A stretch of DNA of 64,000 nt from Arsenicicoccus dermatophilus (GTDB taxonomy: Bacteria; Actinomycetota; Actinomycetes; Actinomycetales; Dermatophilaceae), in contig NZ_JAKZHU010000001.1 in assembly GCF_022568795.1 (NCBI RefSeq), forward strand, positions 620,001 through 684,000, read 5' to 3'. The notes beneath the pieces were generated by a model. That model searched no databases. It was not told the DNA's origin and worked only from the letters and a program-made list of their open reading frames with translations. The first letter of the stretch is position 1. Every line of letters starts with the position of its first letter. Made by a program: the position numbers and the translations under genes. Positions 1-8,358 of the stretch are shown piece after piece.

Positions 1-145
1 CCGGCGCCCTGGACGGGGTCTCGCGTCCTCCCTGGCGCCGCTCCCGCCGAGGTCGCCCTGGCGTCTGGCTCCGGGCGAGGGCGTCGCCGGTTGCCGGGCG
101 AGCCGGACCGTGCGGCGGCGACGCGGGGGTCGAGACGCGGGGGGC

Positions 146-885
146 TTAGTCCGGCAGGGCGGCGAGCAACCGACGCAGGACGTCCGCGGGGTCCTCGGCG
201 CGCATCACCTCACCCATCACGGCGACCCCGTGCGCGCCGGCGTCGACCGCCTCGGCCGCGGTGTCGGGCGAGATGCCGCCCAGGGCAAGCACTCCCGGTC
301 GTGGAGCCCCGTCGGCGGCCCAGCCCGCCCCGGCGAGAGCCGCCCGCACCCCGGCGGCCCCGAGCGCGGGACCGTAGCCCGGCTTGGACCGCGTCTCGGC
401 ATACGGGGAGAGCGTGACGTAGTCCAGCCGCTCCGCCGCCGCCCGGCGCAGCTCGGCCGTGTCGTGGCAGGACCGACCCGTCAACCGGGGCTGCGACCGA
501 AGCCCGTCGGGAGCAGGATCGTGCGCGCGCAGGTGGACACCGTCGATCGTCCCGCCCCCGAGCGACTCGGGTGCCGGGGCAGCCGCGACGAGCAGGCCAC
601 CGACCGGGTGCAGCAGCTCGGCGAGCTCGGTGGCCAGCTCGGCCCGGTCGTCCGCGGGCAGATCTCGCTCGCGCAGGCACACCCAGCGCAGCCCGGCCTC
701 GACGCCGGCGGCGACCTGGTCCCGCAGCGTCCGGCCCGACGGCAGCTGGGCGCGGTCGGTCAGCACCAGCAGCCGCGGACAGGCCGGCCCGGGGACGCCG
801 GAGCCGCAGGCGGACCGGCCCGGACCCGGCGACTCCCCGGGCGGGGCTCCGCCGGGCCTCCCGGGCGTGCCTCCCGGACCGGGCA

Positions 886-886
<1 letters not shown>
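146..886 (-). CDS. thiE: Thiamine phosphate synthase / thiazole tautomerase family protein (ThiE/TenI-like)
   Basis: The protein has 246 residues. A TIM-barrel of the ThiE/TenI superfamily begins near residue 38 (RLLVLTDRAQLP), after a Pro/Gly-rich leader. The ATG overlaps the thiG stop (ATGA), so translation is coupled, and it is the last gene of thiO-thiS-thiG-thiE. Family role: ThiE joins HMP-PP to thiazole phosphate, while TenI aromatises the thiazole tautomer. The usual ThiE pyrimidine-binding block is altered (VCLRERD, with Cys where Gln is expected), the GQxD motif reads HLRAHDP, and the phosphate-side loop is ETRSKPGYGP. The C-terminal phosphate site (ALGGISPDTAAEAVDAGA) is intact. 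Family membership is clear; the choice between synthase and tautomerase is open. Confidence 0.85.
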
Positions 887-1689
<803 letters not shown>

Positions 1690-1890
1690 TCAGCCTCCCT
1701 GCATGGCGGTGACGACCTCGACGCGGGTGCCCGCCTCGAGGGTGCGCCCGGACCACCGGGCGCGGGGCACGACGGCCTGGTCCACGGCGACGGCGATCCC
1801 GTCGGGGCTCAGGCCGAGCGCGGCGACGAGGGCGGCGACGTCGCAGCCCTCCGGGACCTCGCGCGGCTCACCGTTGACGGTGACGGTCAT
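1690..1890 (-). CDS. thiS: Sulfur carrier protein ThiS
   Basis: A 66-residue ubiquitin-fold sulfur carrier that begins MTVTVNGEPREVPEG and ends in the obligatory Gly-Gly (TAMQGG), whose C-terminus is adenylated and thiocarboxylated to donate sulfur to ThiG. I chose the ATG at 1890 because the ThiS fold starts directly there and AGGAG lies seven bases upstream. An in-frame ATG at 1908 would overlap the thiO stop as ATGA and add six residues; it also has an AGGAG, so either start is possible. No thiF-type adenylyltransferase is in the window. Confidence 0.93.
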   Translation of the reverse strand: MTVTVNGEPREVPEGCDVAALVAALGLSPDGIAVAVDQAVVPRARWSGRTLEAGTRVEVVTAMQGG

Positions 1891-1904
1891 GGCTGGACTC
1901 CTGG

Positions 1905-3167
1905 TCATCGCTGACTCCTGCTGGGGACGGGGCGGTGGCCGCGGCGGACCGCAGCCGCCGCGGAGGGCTCGGTGGGCGCGACCGGGGACGCGACCGGGGA
2001 CCCGGTGTCCCGTCCGCAGGACCCCGAGAGCGGACCGGCGGGGGCCTCGGTGCGGAATCGGGCGGGGGTGAACGGCTCGGCCGCGGCGACCTCGGTCCGC
2101 CGGTCGAGCGTGAGGTCGGCGACCACCTCGGCCGTGACCGGGGCCAGCAGCATGCCGTGCCGGTAGTGCCCCGCGGCGACCACGAGACCAGGCACGTCGC
2201 CGCCGAGCAGCGGCCCGTTGTCCGGCGTGCCCGGCCGCAGCCGGGCGACCGCGTCGACGAGGGTGAGCTCACCGACCTCGGGCAGCAGCGTGGTCGCGGC
2301 GCGGAGCAGCTCCAGCAACCCCCGACCGGTGACCCGGGTGTCGTCGAGCTCCTCGGAGGTCGCCCCGATCGCCAGCTCGCCGTGGCCGCGGGGGATGAGG
2401 TAGACGTGGTCGCCGTGGACCGTGCCGCGCACGGTCTGGTCGAGCAGGCCGGACGCTCCCGCCATACGCAGGATCTGACCCTTGACCGGACGGACCGGCA
2501 GGGGCAGCAGTCCGCTCAGCGCAGCGCACCGTCCGGCCGCAGCCCCGGTCGCGAGCACCACCGTGTCGCACCGGGTCGGCGCGCCGTCCTCGGCGACGAC
2601 GCCCATGACCGCACCGTCGGCCACGAGCGGCTCGCCCGCCCGCCGCACCAGGCTGACGCCGGCCCGCTCGCACGCCGCGAGCAGACCCAGCACCACCCGC
2701 CGGTTGTCCACCGCCAGGTCGCTCTCGACGACCAGGGCGGTGCGCGATCCCGGCGCGAGAGCCGGTGCCAGGCGGCGCAGCTCGCGCGTCGACAGCCGGG
2801 CCACCGACAGGTCGTAGGACTCCAGCAGCGCCTGCGTGCGCCAGACCTCGCGCGCGTCGTCCAGGGTCAGCCCCACGTGCAGCGAGCCCTGGGTCTGCAG
2901 GTCCGGGTCCACGCCCGAGGACTCGGCCAGCCGCTGCGCGAAACCCGGCCAGCGGGAGTGGGACTCGAGCAGCAGCTCCAGCAGGTCCAGCTCGTCGTAG
3001 GACGCCTCGCTGACCGGAGCCAGCATCCCGCCCGCCGCGTGCGAGGCGCCCTGGCCCGGGGCCGGGTCCCACAGCTGCACCGAGGCGCCGCGGCGGCGGA
3101 TCTCGAGCGCGCAGGACAGCCCGATCACGCCGCCCCCGAGGACGACGACGTCGGTGGGGTGGGACAT
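1905..3167 (-). CDS. thiO: Glycine oxidase ThiO
   Basis: A 420-residue FAD-dependent amine oxidase of the DAO family. The N-terminal Rossmann dinucleotide motif is VVVLGGGVIGLSCALEIRRR, followed by HAAGGMLAPVSEA. The C-terminal FAD/substrate block reads RLRPGTPDNGPLLG and AGHYRHGMLLAP. It oxidises glycine to dehydroglycine, the aerobic route of supplying the imine to ThiG. The extra C-terminal 60 residues are low-complexity. The start is at 3167, because the upstream in-frame ATG (3192-3194) lies inside the TPP riboswitch. The first gene of the operon, it is expected to be switched by thiamine pyrophosphate. Confidence 0.92.
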   Translation of the reverse strand: MSHPTDVVVLGGGVIGLSCALEIRRRGASVQLWDPAPGQGASHAAGGMLAPVSEASYDELDLLELLLESHSRWPGFAQRLAESSGVDPDLQTQGSLHVGLTLDDAREVWRTQALLESYDLSVARLSTRELRRLAPALAPGSRTALVVESDLAVDNRRVVLGLLAACERAGVSLVRRAGEPLVADGAVMGVVAEDGAPTRCDTVVLATGAAAGRCAALSGLLPLPVRPVKGQILRMAGASGLLDQTVRGTVHGDHVYLIPRGHGELAIGATSEELDDTRVTGRGLLELLRAATTLLPEVGELTLVDAVARLRPGTPDNGPLLGGDVPGLVVAAGHYRHGMLLAPVTAEVVADLTLDRRTEVAAAEPFTPARFRTEAPAGPLSGSCGRDTGSPVASPVAPTEPSAAAAVRRGHRPVPSRSQR

Positions 3168-3177
3168 GCGATCACCG

Positions 3178-3268
3178 TGCTCCCTGGCCCGCATGATCGG
3201 GCCGGTATGGCGGTCGAGACCCGCGGCAGGTCTCCTCTCAGCCCGGTGCGCCGGACTCCCGCGAGGAC
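3178..3268 (-). promoter_or_regulatory. TPP riboswitch (THI box) ahead of thiO
   Basis: Read on the minus strand the leader contains GGGAGTCC, then CGGGCTGAGAGG (the conserved CUGAGA pyrimidine-sensing loop), a GAGACC/GGTCTC stem, and GATCATGCGGGCCAGGGAG, which matches the conserved pyrophosphate-sensing half ending in AGGGA. The AGGGAG element ends about 12 bases before the thiO ATG, so ligand binding could hide the ribosome-binding site. It governs the whole thiO-S-G-E operon. Confidence 0.88.
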
Positions 3269-3282
3269 CCCACGATCATACG

Positions 3283-3316
3283 CCGCGGCCCCCGAGGAGA
3301 TCCCCGGGGGCCGCGG
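3283..3316 (-). terminator. Hairpin terminator after the CoA-transferase gene
   Basis: A perfect 12-bp stem (CCGCGGCCCCCG paired with CGGGGGCCGCGG) with a short loop lies 26 bases past the stop of the CoA-transferase gene and just upstream of the TPP riboswitch. There is no T-run, which is common in high-GC actinobacteria. Confidence 0.75.
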
Positions 3317-3341
3317 TCGATCCGGCGTGCGCCGGTGGGTG

Positions 3342-4856
3342 TCAGCCCTGGCGCATCGTGCCGGTCTGCATGAACCGCTCGTGCCAGGAGAAGGCCTCGC
3401 CCAGCAGGTGCGGGGTCTGCAGGCCCCACGCGCCACGCTGCGCCCGGTCGAAGTAGTCCTGCAGCATGGGCTTGAAGTCCGGGTGCGCGCAGTTGTCGAT
3501 GATCCGCTGGGCCCGCTTGCGGGGCGAGCAGCCACGCAGGTCGGCGAGCCCCTGCTCGGTGATCAGCACCTGCACGTCGTGCTCGGTGTGGTCGACGTGG
3601 GTGACCATCGGCACGATGCAGGACAGCGCACCGCCCTTGGCCGTCGACGGGGTGACGAAGGTCGACAGATAGGCATTGCGGGCGAAGTCCCCGGAGCCGC
3701 CGATGCCGTTCTGGATGCGCGAGCCCATGATGTGGGTGGAGTTGACGTTGCCGTAGATGTCGGCCTCGATCAGCCCGTTGCTCGCGATCACGCCGAGCCG
3801 ACGGATGGCCTCCGGGTGGTTCGAGATCTCCTGCGGCCGCATGATGATCCGCTTGTTGAAGAAGTCGATGTCGTCGTTGAACCGCTGGACGCCCTCCGGG
3901 GACAGCGAGAAGGCGGTGGCCGAGGCGACCTCGATGGTGCCGTTCTCGATCAGGTCGAGCATGCCGTCCTGCAGCACCTCGGTGTAGGCCTTCAGGCCCT
4001 TCCACGGCGACTCGGACAGGCCCGCGAGCACGGCGTTGGCGATGTTGCCCACACCGGACTGCAAGGGCAGCAGGCCCTCGGGCATACGGCCCGACCGGAC
4101 CTCCAGCTCCAGGAAGTCCATCAGGTGCGCCGCGATGGCCTTGGAGTCCTCGTCCAGCGGCTTGAAGGGGGTGTTGCGGTCGGGGGCGTCGGTCTCGACG
4201 ATCGCGATGACCTTGTCGGGGTCCACGCGGAAGAAGGGGTCGCCGATGCGGTCGGCGGCGTCGACGATCGGCAGCGGCTTGCGGTGCGGCGGCAGCGCGG
4301 TGCCGTAGTAGATGTCGTGCATGCCCTGCAGCTCCATGCGCTGCCAGGAGTTGACCTCGAGGATGACCTTGTCGGCCTGGTCGATCCAGGTCTTGTTGTT
4401 GCCCACGGAGGCCGACGGCAGCAGCGTGCCGTCCTCGTTGACGGCGGTGACCTCGACGACCGCGCAGTTCAGCTTGCCGAGGAAGCCCTCCCAGGTCATC
4501 TGGGCGACGTGCGACAGGTGGACGTCGATGTACTCCATCGTGCCGGCGTTGATCTTGGCGCGGCTGATCGGGTCGGACTGGTAGGGCAGGCGCAGCTCGA
4601 CGCCGTCCGCCTCGGCCAGCGCGCCGTCCAGCTCGGGGGCGGTGGAGGCGCCGGTCCACACGCCGACCTTGAACTCGTCGCCGGCCTGGTGCGCGGCGCT
4701 CATCCGGGAGGCCAGGGCGGCCGGGACGGCCTTGGGGTAGCCCGCGCCCGTGAAGCCGCTCATCCCGACGTTGTCGCCGTGCTGGATGAGGGCGGCCGCG
4801 TCGTCCGCGGACATGATCTTGGAGCGGAGGGCGGCGTTGGCGACGCGGGAGCTCAT
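3342..4856 (-). CDS. Acetyl-CoA hydrolase / succinyl-CoA:acetate CoA-transferase family protein
   Basis: A 504-residue cytoplasmic enzyme of the class I Cat1/AarC-type CoA-transferase family, which moves CoA between acetate and succinate or hydrolyses acetyl-CoA. Signature blocks along the protein are NVGMSGFTGAGYPKAVP, SVGNNKTWIDQADKVILEVN, QSGVGNIANAVLAGL, YTEVLQDGML (region of the likely acyl-enzyme Glu), MRPQEISNHPEAIRRLGVI and DIYGNVNSTHIMGSRIQNG. The start at 4856 has AGGAG nine bases upstream; further in-frame starts lack family similarity. It is a single-gene unit closed by the hairpin at 3283-3316. A TAGGCT box about 40 bases upstream is a candidate -10. Confidence 0.92.
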   Translation of the reverse strand: MSSRVANAALRSKIMSADDAAALIQHGDNVGMSGFTGAGYPKAVPAALASRMSAAHQAGDEFKVGVWTGASTAPELDGALAEADGVELRLPYQSDPISRAKINAGTMEYIDVHLSHVAQMTWEGFLGKLNCAVVEVTAVNEDGTLLPSASVGNNKTWIDQADKVILEVNSWQRMELQGMHDIYYGTALPPHRKPLPIVDAADRIGDPFFRVDPDKVIAIVETDAPDRNTPFKPLDEDSKAIAAHLMDFLELEVRSGRMPEGLLPLQSGVGNIANAVLAGLSESPWKGLKAYTEVLQDGMLDLIENGTIEVASATAFSLSPEGVQRFNDDIDFFNKRIIMRPQEISNHPEAIRRLGVIASNGLIEADIYGNVNSTHIMGSRIQNGIGGSGDFARNAYLSTFVTPSTAKGGALSCIVPMVTHVDHTEHDVQVLITEQGLADLRGCSPRKRAQRIIDNCAHPDFKPMLQDYFDRAQRGAWGLQTPHLLGEAFSWHERFMQTGTMRQG

Positions 4857-4974
4857 CGGCAGGTTCTCCTCAGTACGGGACAGCTGGTGGGTCCAGCCTA
4901 GGCGGGGACCTCGAGCCGGAGGTGTCCGACCCCGGCCCAAGCCCTCCGTGGCCGGTCGGCGGCGGTATGCCCAG

Positions 4975-5003
4975 GCGCCCCGGATCTGGCAGGTCCGGGG
5001 CGC
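4975..5003 (-). terminator. Hairpin terminator after the first trypsin-like protease gene
   Basis: A 10-bp perfect stem (GCGCCCCGGA/TCCGGGGCGC) with a 9-base loop sits 30 bases beyond the protease stop codon on the minus strand. Confidence 0.7.
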
Positions 5004-5032
5004 GTCGGGTGCGGGGTGCCGTCAGGCTCGGG

Positions 5033-6382
5033 TCACTGGACCGTGATGTCGTCGATGACGAAGGAGGTCTGGTTGATGGAGTCCTCGGTGGCGGCGAGCT
5101 TGAGGGTGACGGTCTTGCCGGCGTGCTTGGTCAGGTCGATGGTCTTCTGGACGTAGCCGTTGGTCTTGTCCAGGTTGGAGTAGGACGCGACCGCGGTGCC
5201 GTCGATGGTGATGGTGGCCTTGTCGTACTTGCTGTAGGCGGTGGTCTCGGCGGTGTCGATGGCGACCCAGTAGGTCAGCTTGGGGGAGCCGGTGGGGACG
5301 GTGATGGTCTGCTGGGCGTACTCGCTGGTGGTCTTGCCGTTGCCGCCGAGCCACAGCTTCCAGGTGCCGGAGTGGGCCTTGCGGCCGGTGTTGTCGGTGA
5401 TCGGGCCGTTGGAGCCGGTCCAGCCGGACTGGCCGGCCTCGAAGTCGCCGTTGGTCACGGCGTTGCCGCCGGGCTGCGGGGTCGAGGTCGGGGTGCCCGT
5501 GGGCGTGCTGGTGGGGGTGCCCGTCGGCGTCGGCGTCGGCGTGCTGGTCGGGCTCGGGCTGGGAGCGGGGTCGGACCCGGGCTGGGTGCCGCCGAGCGCG
5601 GTGATCGCGTCCAGGATCTGGGTGCGGAAGGCCGAGACCTTGGTGTAGTGACCGGCCTGGTCGGCGCGGGCGCAGCCGACGCCCCAGGAGGTGATGCCGA
5701 CCTGGGTGGTGGTGCCCTTGACGAAGAGCGGGCCGCCGGAGTCGCCGTTGCAGGTGTCCTTGCCGGCGGTGCCGTTGCCGGAGGCGCAGATCTCGGACGA
5801 GGAGTACGGGCTGCACTGGTTGCCGGTGTGCAGCGGCAGGTCGACCTGCATGAGGTTCTGCGAGGAGGAGCCGGTCTCGGACAGCTTGCCCCAGCCGATC
5901 GCGGTGAACCAGGAGGAGGTGTCCTTGGACGAGTCGGCGGGCAGCTGGGCGAACTTCGTCACCCCGGTGACCGGCTTCTCCAGCTTGCCGACGGCCCAGT
6001 CGCCCTTCTTGGGGCCCGCGCCGGTGCGCCAGTCGGTCACCTTGTACTCCGTGCCCTGCTTCCAGTCGACCTTGCCCACGTTGATCGTGACGGTCATGTT
6101 CGTCGGGGTGGAGTCCAGGCAGTGCTGGGCGGTGAGTAGGATGTCGGGGCTGATCAGCGTGCCGCCGCAGCCGTAGGTCCCGTCGCTGGTCTTCATCCGC
6201 ACCTTGGCCTGCATGGGCCAGGCGCCCTCCTGGGCCTGGTCCCCGCCGACGATGGTGGCGTGCCGGCCGTCCGGGCTGGTGTAGTCGTCGGCGTGGGCGA
6301 CCTGGGGGGCCAGGCCCGCCAGCAGCAGCGTGGTGGCGCCGAGGCCGAGCGCGGCGGGACGACGCAGGGAGTAAGCGGGCAT
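5033..6382 (-). CDS. Secreted trypsin-like serine protease with C-terminal NGDFE domain (copy 1)
   Basis: 449 residues, secreted. An N-terminal signal peptide ends near AHA (residue 31) and is followed by a short propeptide; the mature chain begins IVGG at 44. The S1 triad is His87 (LLTAQHCL), Asp128 (GDWAVGKL) and Ser215 (CNGDSGGPLF). Asp209 in KDTC is at the trypsin S1-pocket position, suggesting Lys/Arg specificity. A Pro/Ser/Thr linker (about 268-312) leads to a beta-rich C-terminal domain opening with NGDFEAGQSGW, resembling carbohydrate-binding modules. The start has AGGAG five bases upstream. The next gene upstream is a tandem paralogue, identical over 308 bases of the protease domain. 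Confidence 0.93.
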   Translation of the reverse strand: MPAYSLRRPAALGLGATTLLLAGLAPQVAHADDYTSPDGRHATIVGGDQAQEGAWPMQAKVRMKTSDGTYGCGGTLISPDILLTAQHCLDSTPTNMTVTINVGKVDWKQGTEYKVTDWRTGAGPKKGDWAVGKLEKPVTGVTKFAQLPADSSKDTSSWFTAIGWGKLSETGSSSQNLMQVDLPLHTGNQCSPYSSSEICASGNGTAGKDTCNGDSGGPLFVKGTTTQVGITSWGVGCARADQAGHYTKVSAFRTQILDAITALGGTQPGSDPAPSPSPTSTPTPTPTGTPTSTPTGTPTSTPQPGGNAVTNGDFEAGQSGWTGSNGPITDNTGRKAHSGTWKLWLGGNGKTTSEYAQQTITVPTGSPKLTYWVAIDTAETTAYSKYDKATITIDGTAVASYSNLDKTNGYVQKTIDLTKHAGKTVTLKLAATEDSINQTSFVIDDITVQ

Positions 6383-6571
6383 GAGGACTCCTAGGGGATG
6401 ACGCGATCCAGAGACGACCGACAGGGCCGTATGGGGGACCATCCTCAGCCCGCGCCCCGAATATGTAAAGACCCTACCGAAACTTTTCTCTACGTTGAGC
6501 TTTCGCGGCGGCAGCCGTCAGCTCGATCTGCCGGACGGTCGGGAGCAGCGGCTCCACGCCCGGATGCCGAT

Positions 6572-6606
6572 CAGGGCGTCCCGGGCCGGTGGCCTGGGAC
6601 GCCCTG
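6572..6606 (-). terminator. Hairpin terminator after the second trypsin-like protease gene
   Basis: A 16-bp stem with one mismatch, CAGGGCGTCCC.GGCC against GGCC.GGGACGCCCTG, starts 18 bases past the stop of the 6625-8085 gene. It separates the two paralogues, so each protease is its own transcription unit. Confidence 0.78.
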
Positions 6607-6624
6607 AGGCGGTGGGGGTGTGGG

Positions 6625-8085
6625 TCAGCCGATGGTGATGTCGTCGAAGACGAAGGAGGTCTGGCGGGTGTAGTCCTCGCTGGCGGAGAAGCCGAGGGTG
6701 ATGGTCTTGCCGGCGTACTTGGTCAGGTCGACGGTCTTCTGGACGTAGCCGTTGGTCTTGTCCTGGGCGGAGTAGGACGCGACGGGGGTGCCGTTGATGG
6801 CGACGCGGGCGTTGTCGAAGCGGGCGTACTTGCTGGTCTCGGCGGTGTCGATGGCGACCCAGTAGGTGAGCTTGGGGTTGCCGGTGGGGACCTTGACGGT
6901 CTGCTGGGCGCGCTGCCAGTTCATGCGGCCGGTGCCGGCGAGCCAGAGCTTGCCGGAGCCGGAGTGGGCCTTGCGTCCGGGGTTGGTGTTGATGACGCCG
7001 GGGGTGGCGCTCCAGCCGGTCCCGGCGGACTCGAAGTCACCGTTCTTGACGGCGTTGTTGGTGCTCGGGGCCGGGGCGGTGGTCTCGGTGGGGACCGGGG
7101 CCGGGGTGGTGGTGGACGTCTCGGTCGGTGTCGGCGCGGGGGTGGAGGTCTCGGTGGGGACCGGCGCGGGGGTGGAGGTCTCGGTGGGGACCGGCGCGGG
7201 GGTGGAGGTCTCGGTGGGGACCGGCGCGGGGGTGGAGGTCTCGGTGGGGACCGGGGCCGGCGTCGAGGTGGGGGCCGGGGCCGGGCCGGGCTGGGTGCCG
7301 CCGAGCGCAGTGATCGCGTCCAGGATCTGGGTGCGGAAGGCCGAGACCTTGGTGTAGTGACCGGCCTGGTCGGCGCGGGCGCAGCCGACGCCCCAGGAGG
7401 TGATGCCGACCTGGGTGGTGGTGCCCTTGACGAAGAGCGGGCCGCCGGAGTCGCCGTTGCAGGTGTCCTTGCCGGCGGTGCCGTTGCCGGAGGCGCAGAT
7501 CTCGGACGAGGAGTACGGGCTGCACTGGTTGCCGGTGTGCAGCGGCAGGTCGACCTGCATGAGGTTCTGCGAGGAGGAGCCGGTCTCGGACAGCTTGCCC
7601 CAGCCGATCGCGGTGAACTCACGCGCCGCGTCCTGGGAGGAGTCGGCGGGCAGCTGGGCGAACTTCGTCACCCCGGTGACCGGCTGCTCGAGCTTCGCCA
7701 CGGCCCAGTCGCCGCGCTTGGGGCCCGCACCGGTGCGCCAGTCCTTGATCTTGTACTCCGTGCCCTGCTTCCAGTCGACCTTGCCCACGTTGATGGTGAC
7801 GGTCATGGAGCTCGGCGTCTTGTCCAGGCAGTGCTGGGCGGTGAGCAGGATGTCGGGGCTGATCAGCGTGCCGCCGCAGCCGTAGGTGCCCTCGCTGGTC
7901 TTCATCCGCACCTTGGCCTGCATGGGCCAGGCGCCCTCCTGGGCCTGGTCCCCGCCGACGATGGTGGCGTGCCGGCCGTCCGGGCTGGTGTAGTCGTCGG
8001 CGTGGGCGACCTGGGGGGCCAGGCCGACGAGCAGCAGGGCAGAGACGCCGAGCACGGCAGGGCGGCGCGCGGAGCGGGAAGTCAT
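6625..8085 (-). CDS. Secreted trypsin-like serine protease with C-terminal NGDFE domain (copy 2)
   Basis: 486 residues with the same plan as the gene at 5033: signal peptide, DDYTSPDGRHAT propeptide, mature IVGG at about 42, triad His85, Asp126 and Ser213, then a linker and a C-terminal domain starting NGDFESAGTGW. The linker is a decapeptide repeat (STPAPVPTET) rather than the PTGTPTST type of copy 1. The C-terminal domains differ clearly, while most of the protease core is identical at DNA level. AGGAG lies seven bases before the ATG. The 5' regions of the two genes share a CTTTACA block on the minus strand but are otherwise different, so expression may differ. Confidence 0.93.
   Translation of the reverse strand: MTSRSARRPAVLGVSALLLVGLAPQVAHADDYTSPDGRHATIVGGDQAQEGAWPMQAKVRMKTSEGTYGCGGTLISPDILLTAQHCLDKTPSSMTVTINVGKVDWKQGTEYKIKDWRTGAGPKRGDWAVAKLEQPVTGVTKFAQLPADSSQDAAREFTAIGWGKLSETGSSSQNLMQVDLPLHTGNQCSPYSSSEICASGNGTAGKDTCNGDSGGPLFVKGTTTQVGITSWGVGCARADQAGHYTKVSAFRTQILDAITALGGTQPGPAPAPTSTPAPVPTETSTPAPVPTETSTPAPVPTETSTPAPVPTETSTPAPTPTETSTTTPAPVPTETTAPAPSTNNAVKNGDFESAGTGWSATPGVINTNPGRKAHSGSGKLWLAGTGRMNWQRAQQTVKVPTGNPKLTYWVAIDTAETSKYARFDNARVAINGTPVASYSAQDKTNGYVQKTVDLTKYAGKTITLGFSASEDYTRQTSFVFDDITIG
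7111..7260. repeat. Five-unit 30-bp tandem repeat coding the protease linker
   Basis: Units start at 7111 (degenerate), 7141, 7171, 7201 and 7231. Those at 7141, 7171 and 7201 are identical and the last differs at its end. Each codes ten linker residues (STPAPVPTET) on the minus strand. Being in frame and inside a gene, this is a length-variable linker and not a CRISPR. Confidence 0.9.
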
Positions 8086-8358
8086 AGAGGATCTCCTCGG
8101 TGAGGTGGCAGCGGACGACGGCGCGAGGCGCGCCGCGAGAAGGTCGGTGGTACGACCGTACGGGTGACATCTTCCGAGGCGCGCCCGGGCCTGTAAAGCC
8201 TCGTCAGAGGCCGTGCTTCTGCGTGAAGGGAGCACTACCCCGGGTGAAGATCACGGCAGGTATGCCGAAGAGTTCTCTCCGTGCTCGGGGCGGGCCCCGT
8301 GGTCGGTCCGGCGAGGCGGTCGGGAAGGGGGTGCCAGACCGGCCGTACCCGCCGCTGA

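Noticed and set aside
3192-3194. Upstream ATG as start of thiO
   Set aside because: It lies within the conserved core of the TPP riboswitch, and the FAD-binding fold starts after the ATG at 3167.
1935-4901. A 988-residue open frame on the plus strand
   Set aside because: It is antisense to thiO, the TPP riboswitch and the CoA-transferase gene; composition is the usual shadow coding of high-GC DNA with no family motifs.
7111-7260. Regular 30-bp repeats as a possible CRISPR
   Set aside because: Units are contiguous with no spacers and code an in-frame protein linker.
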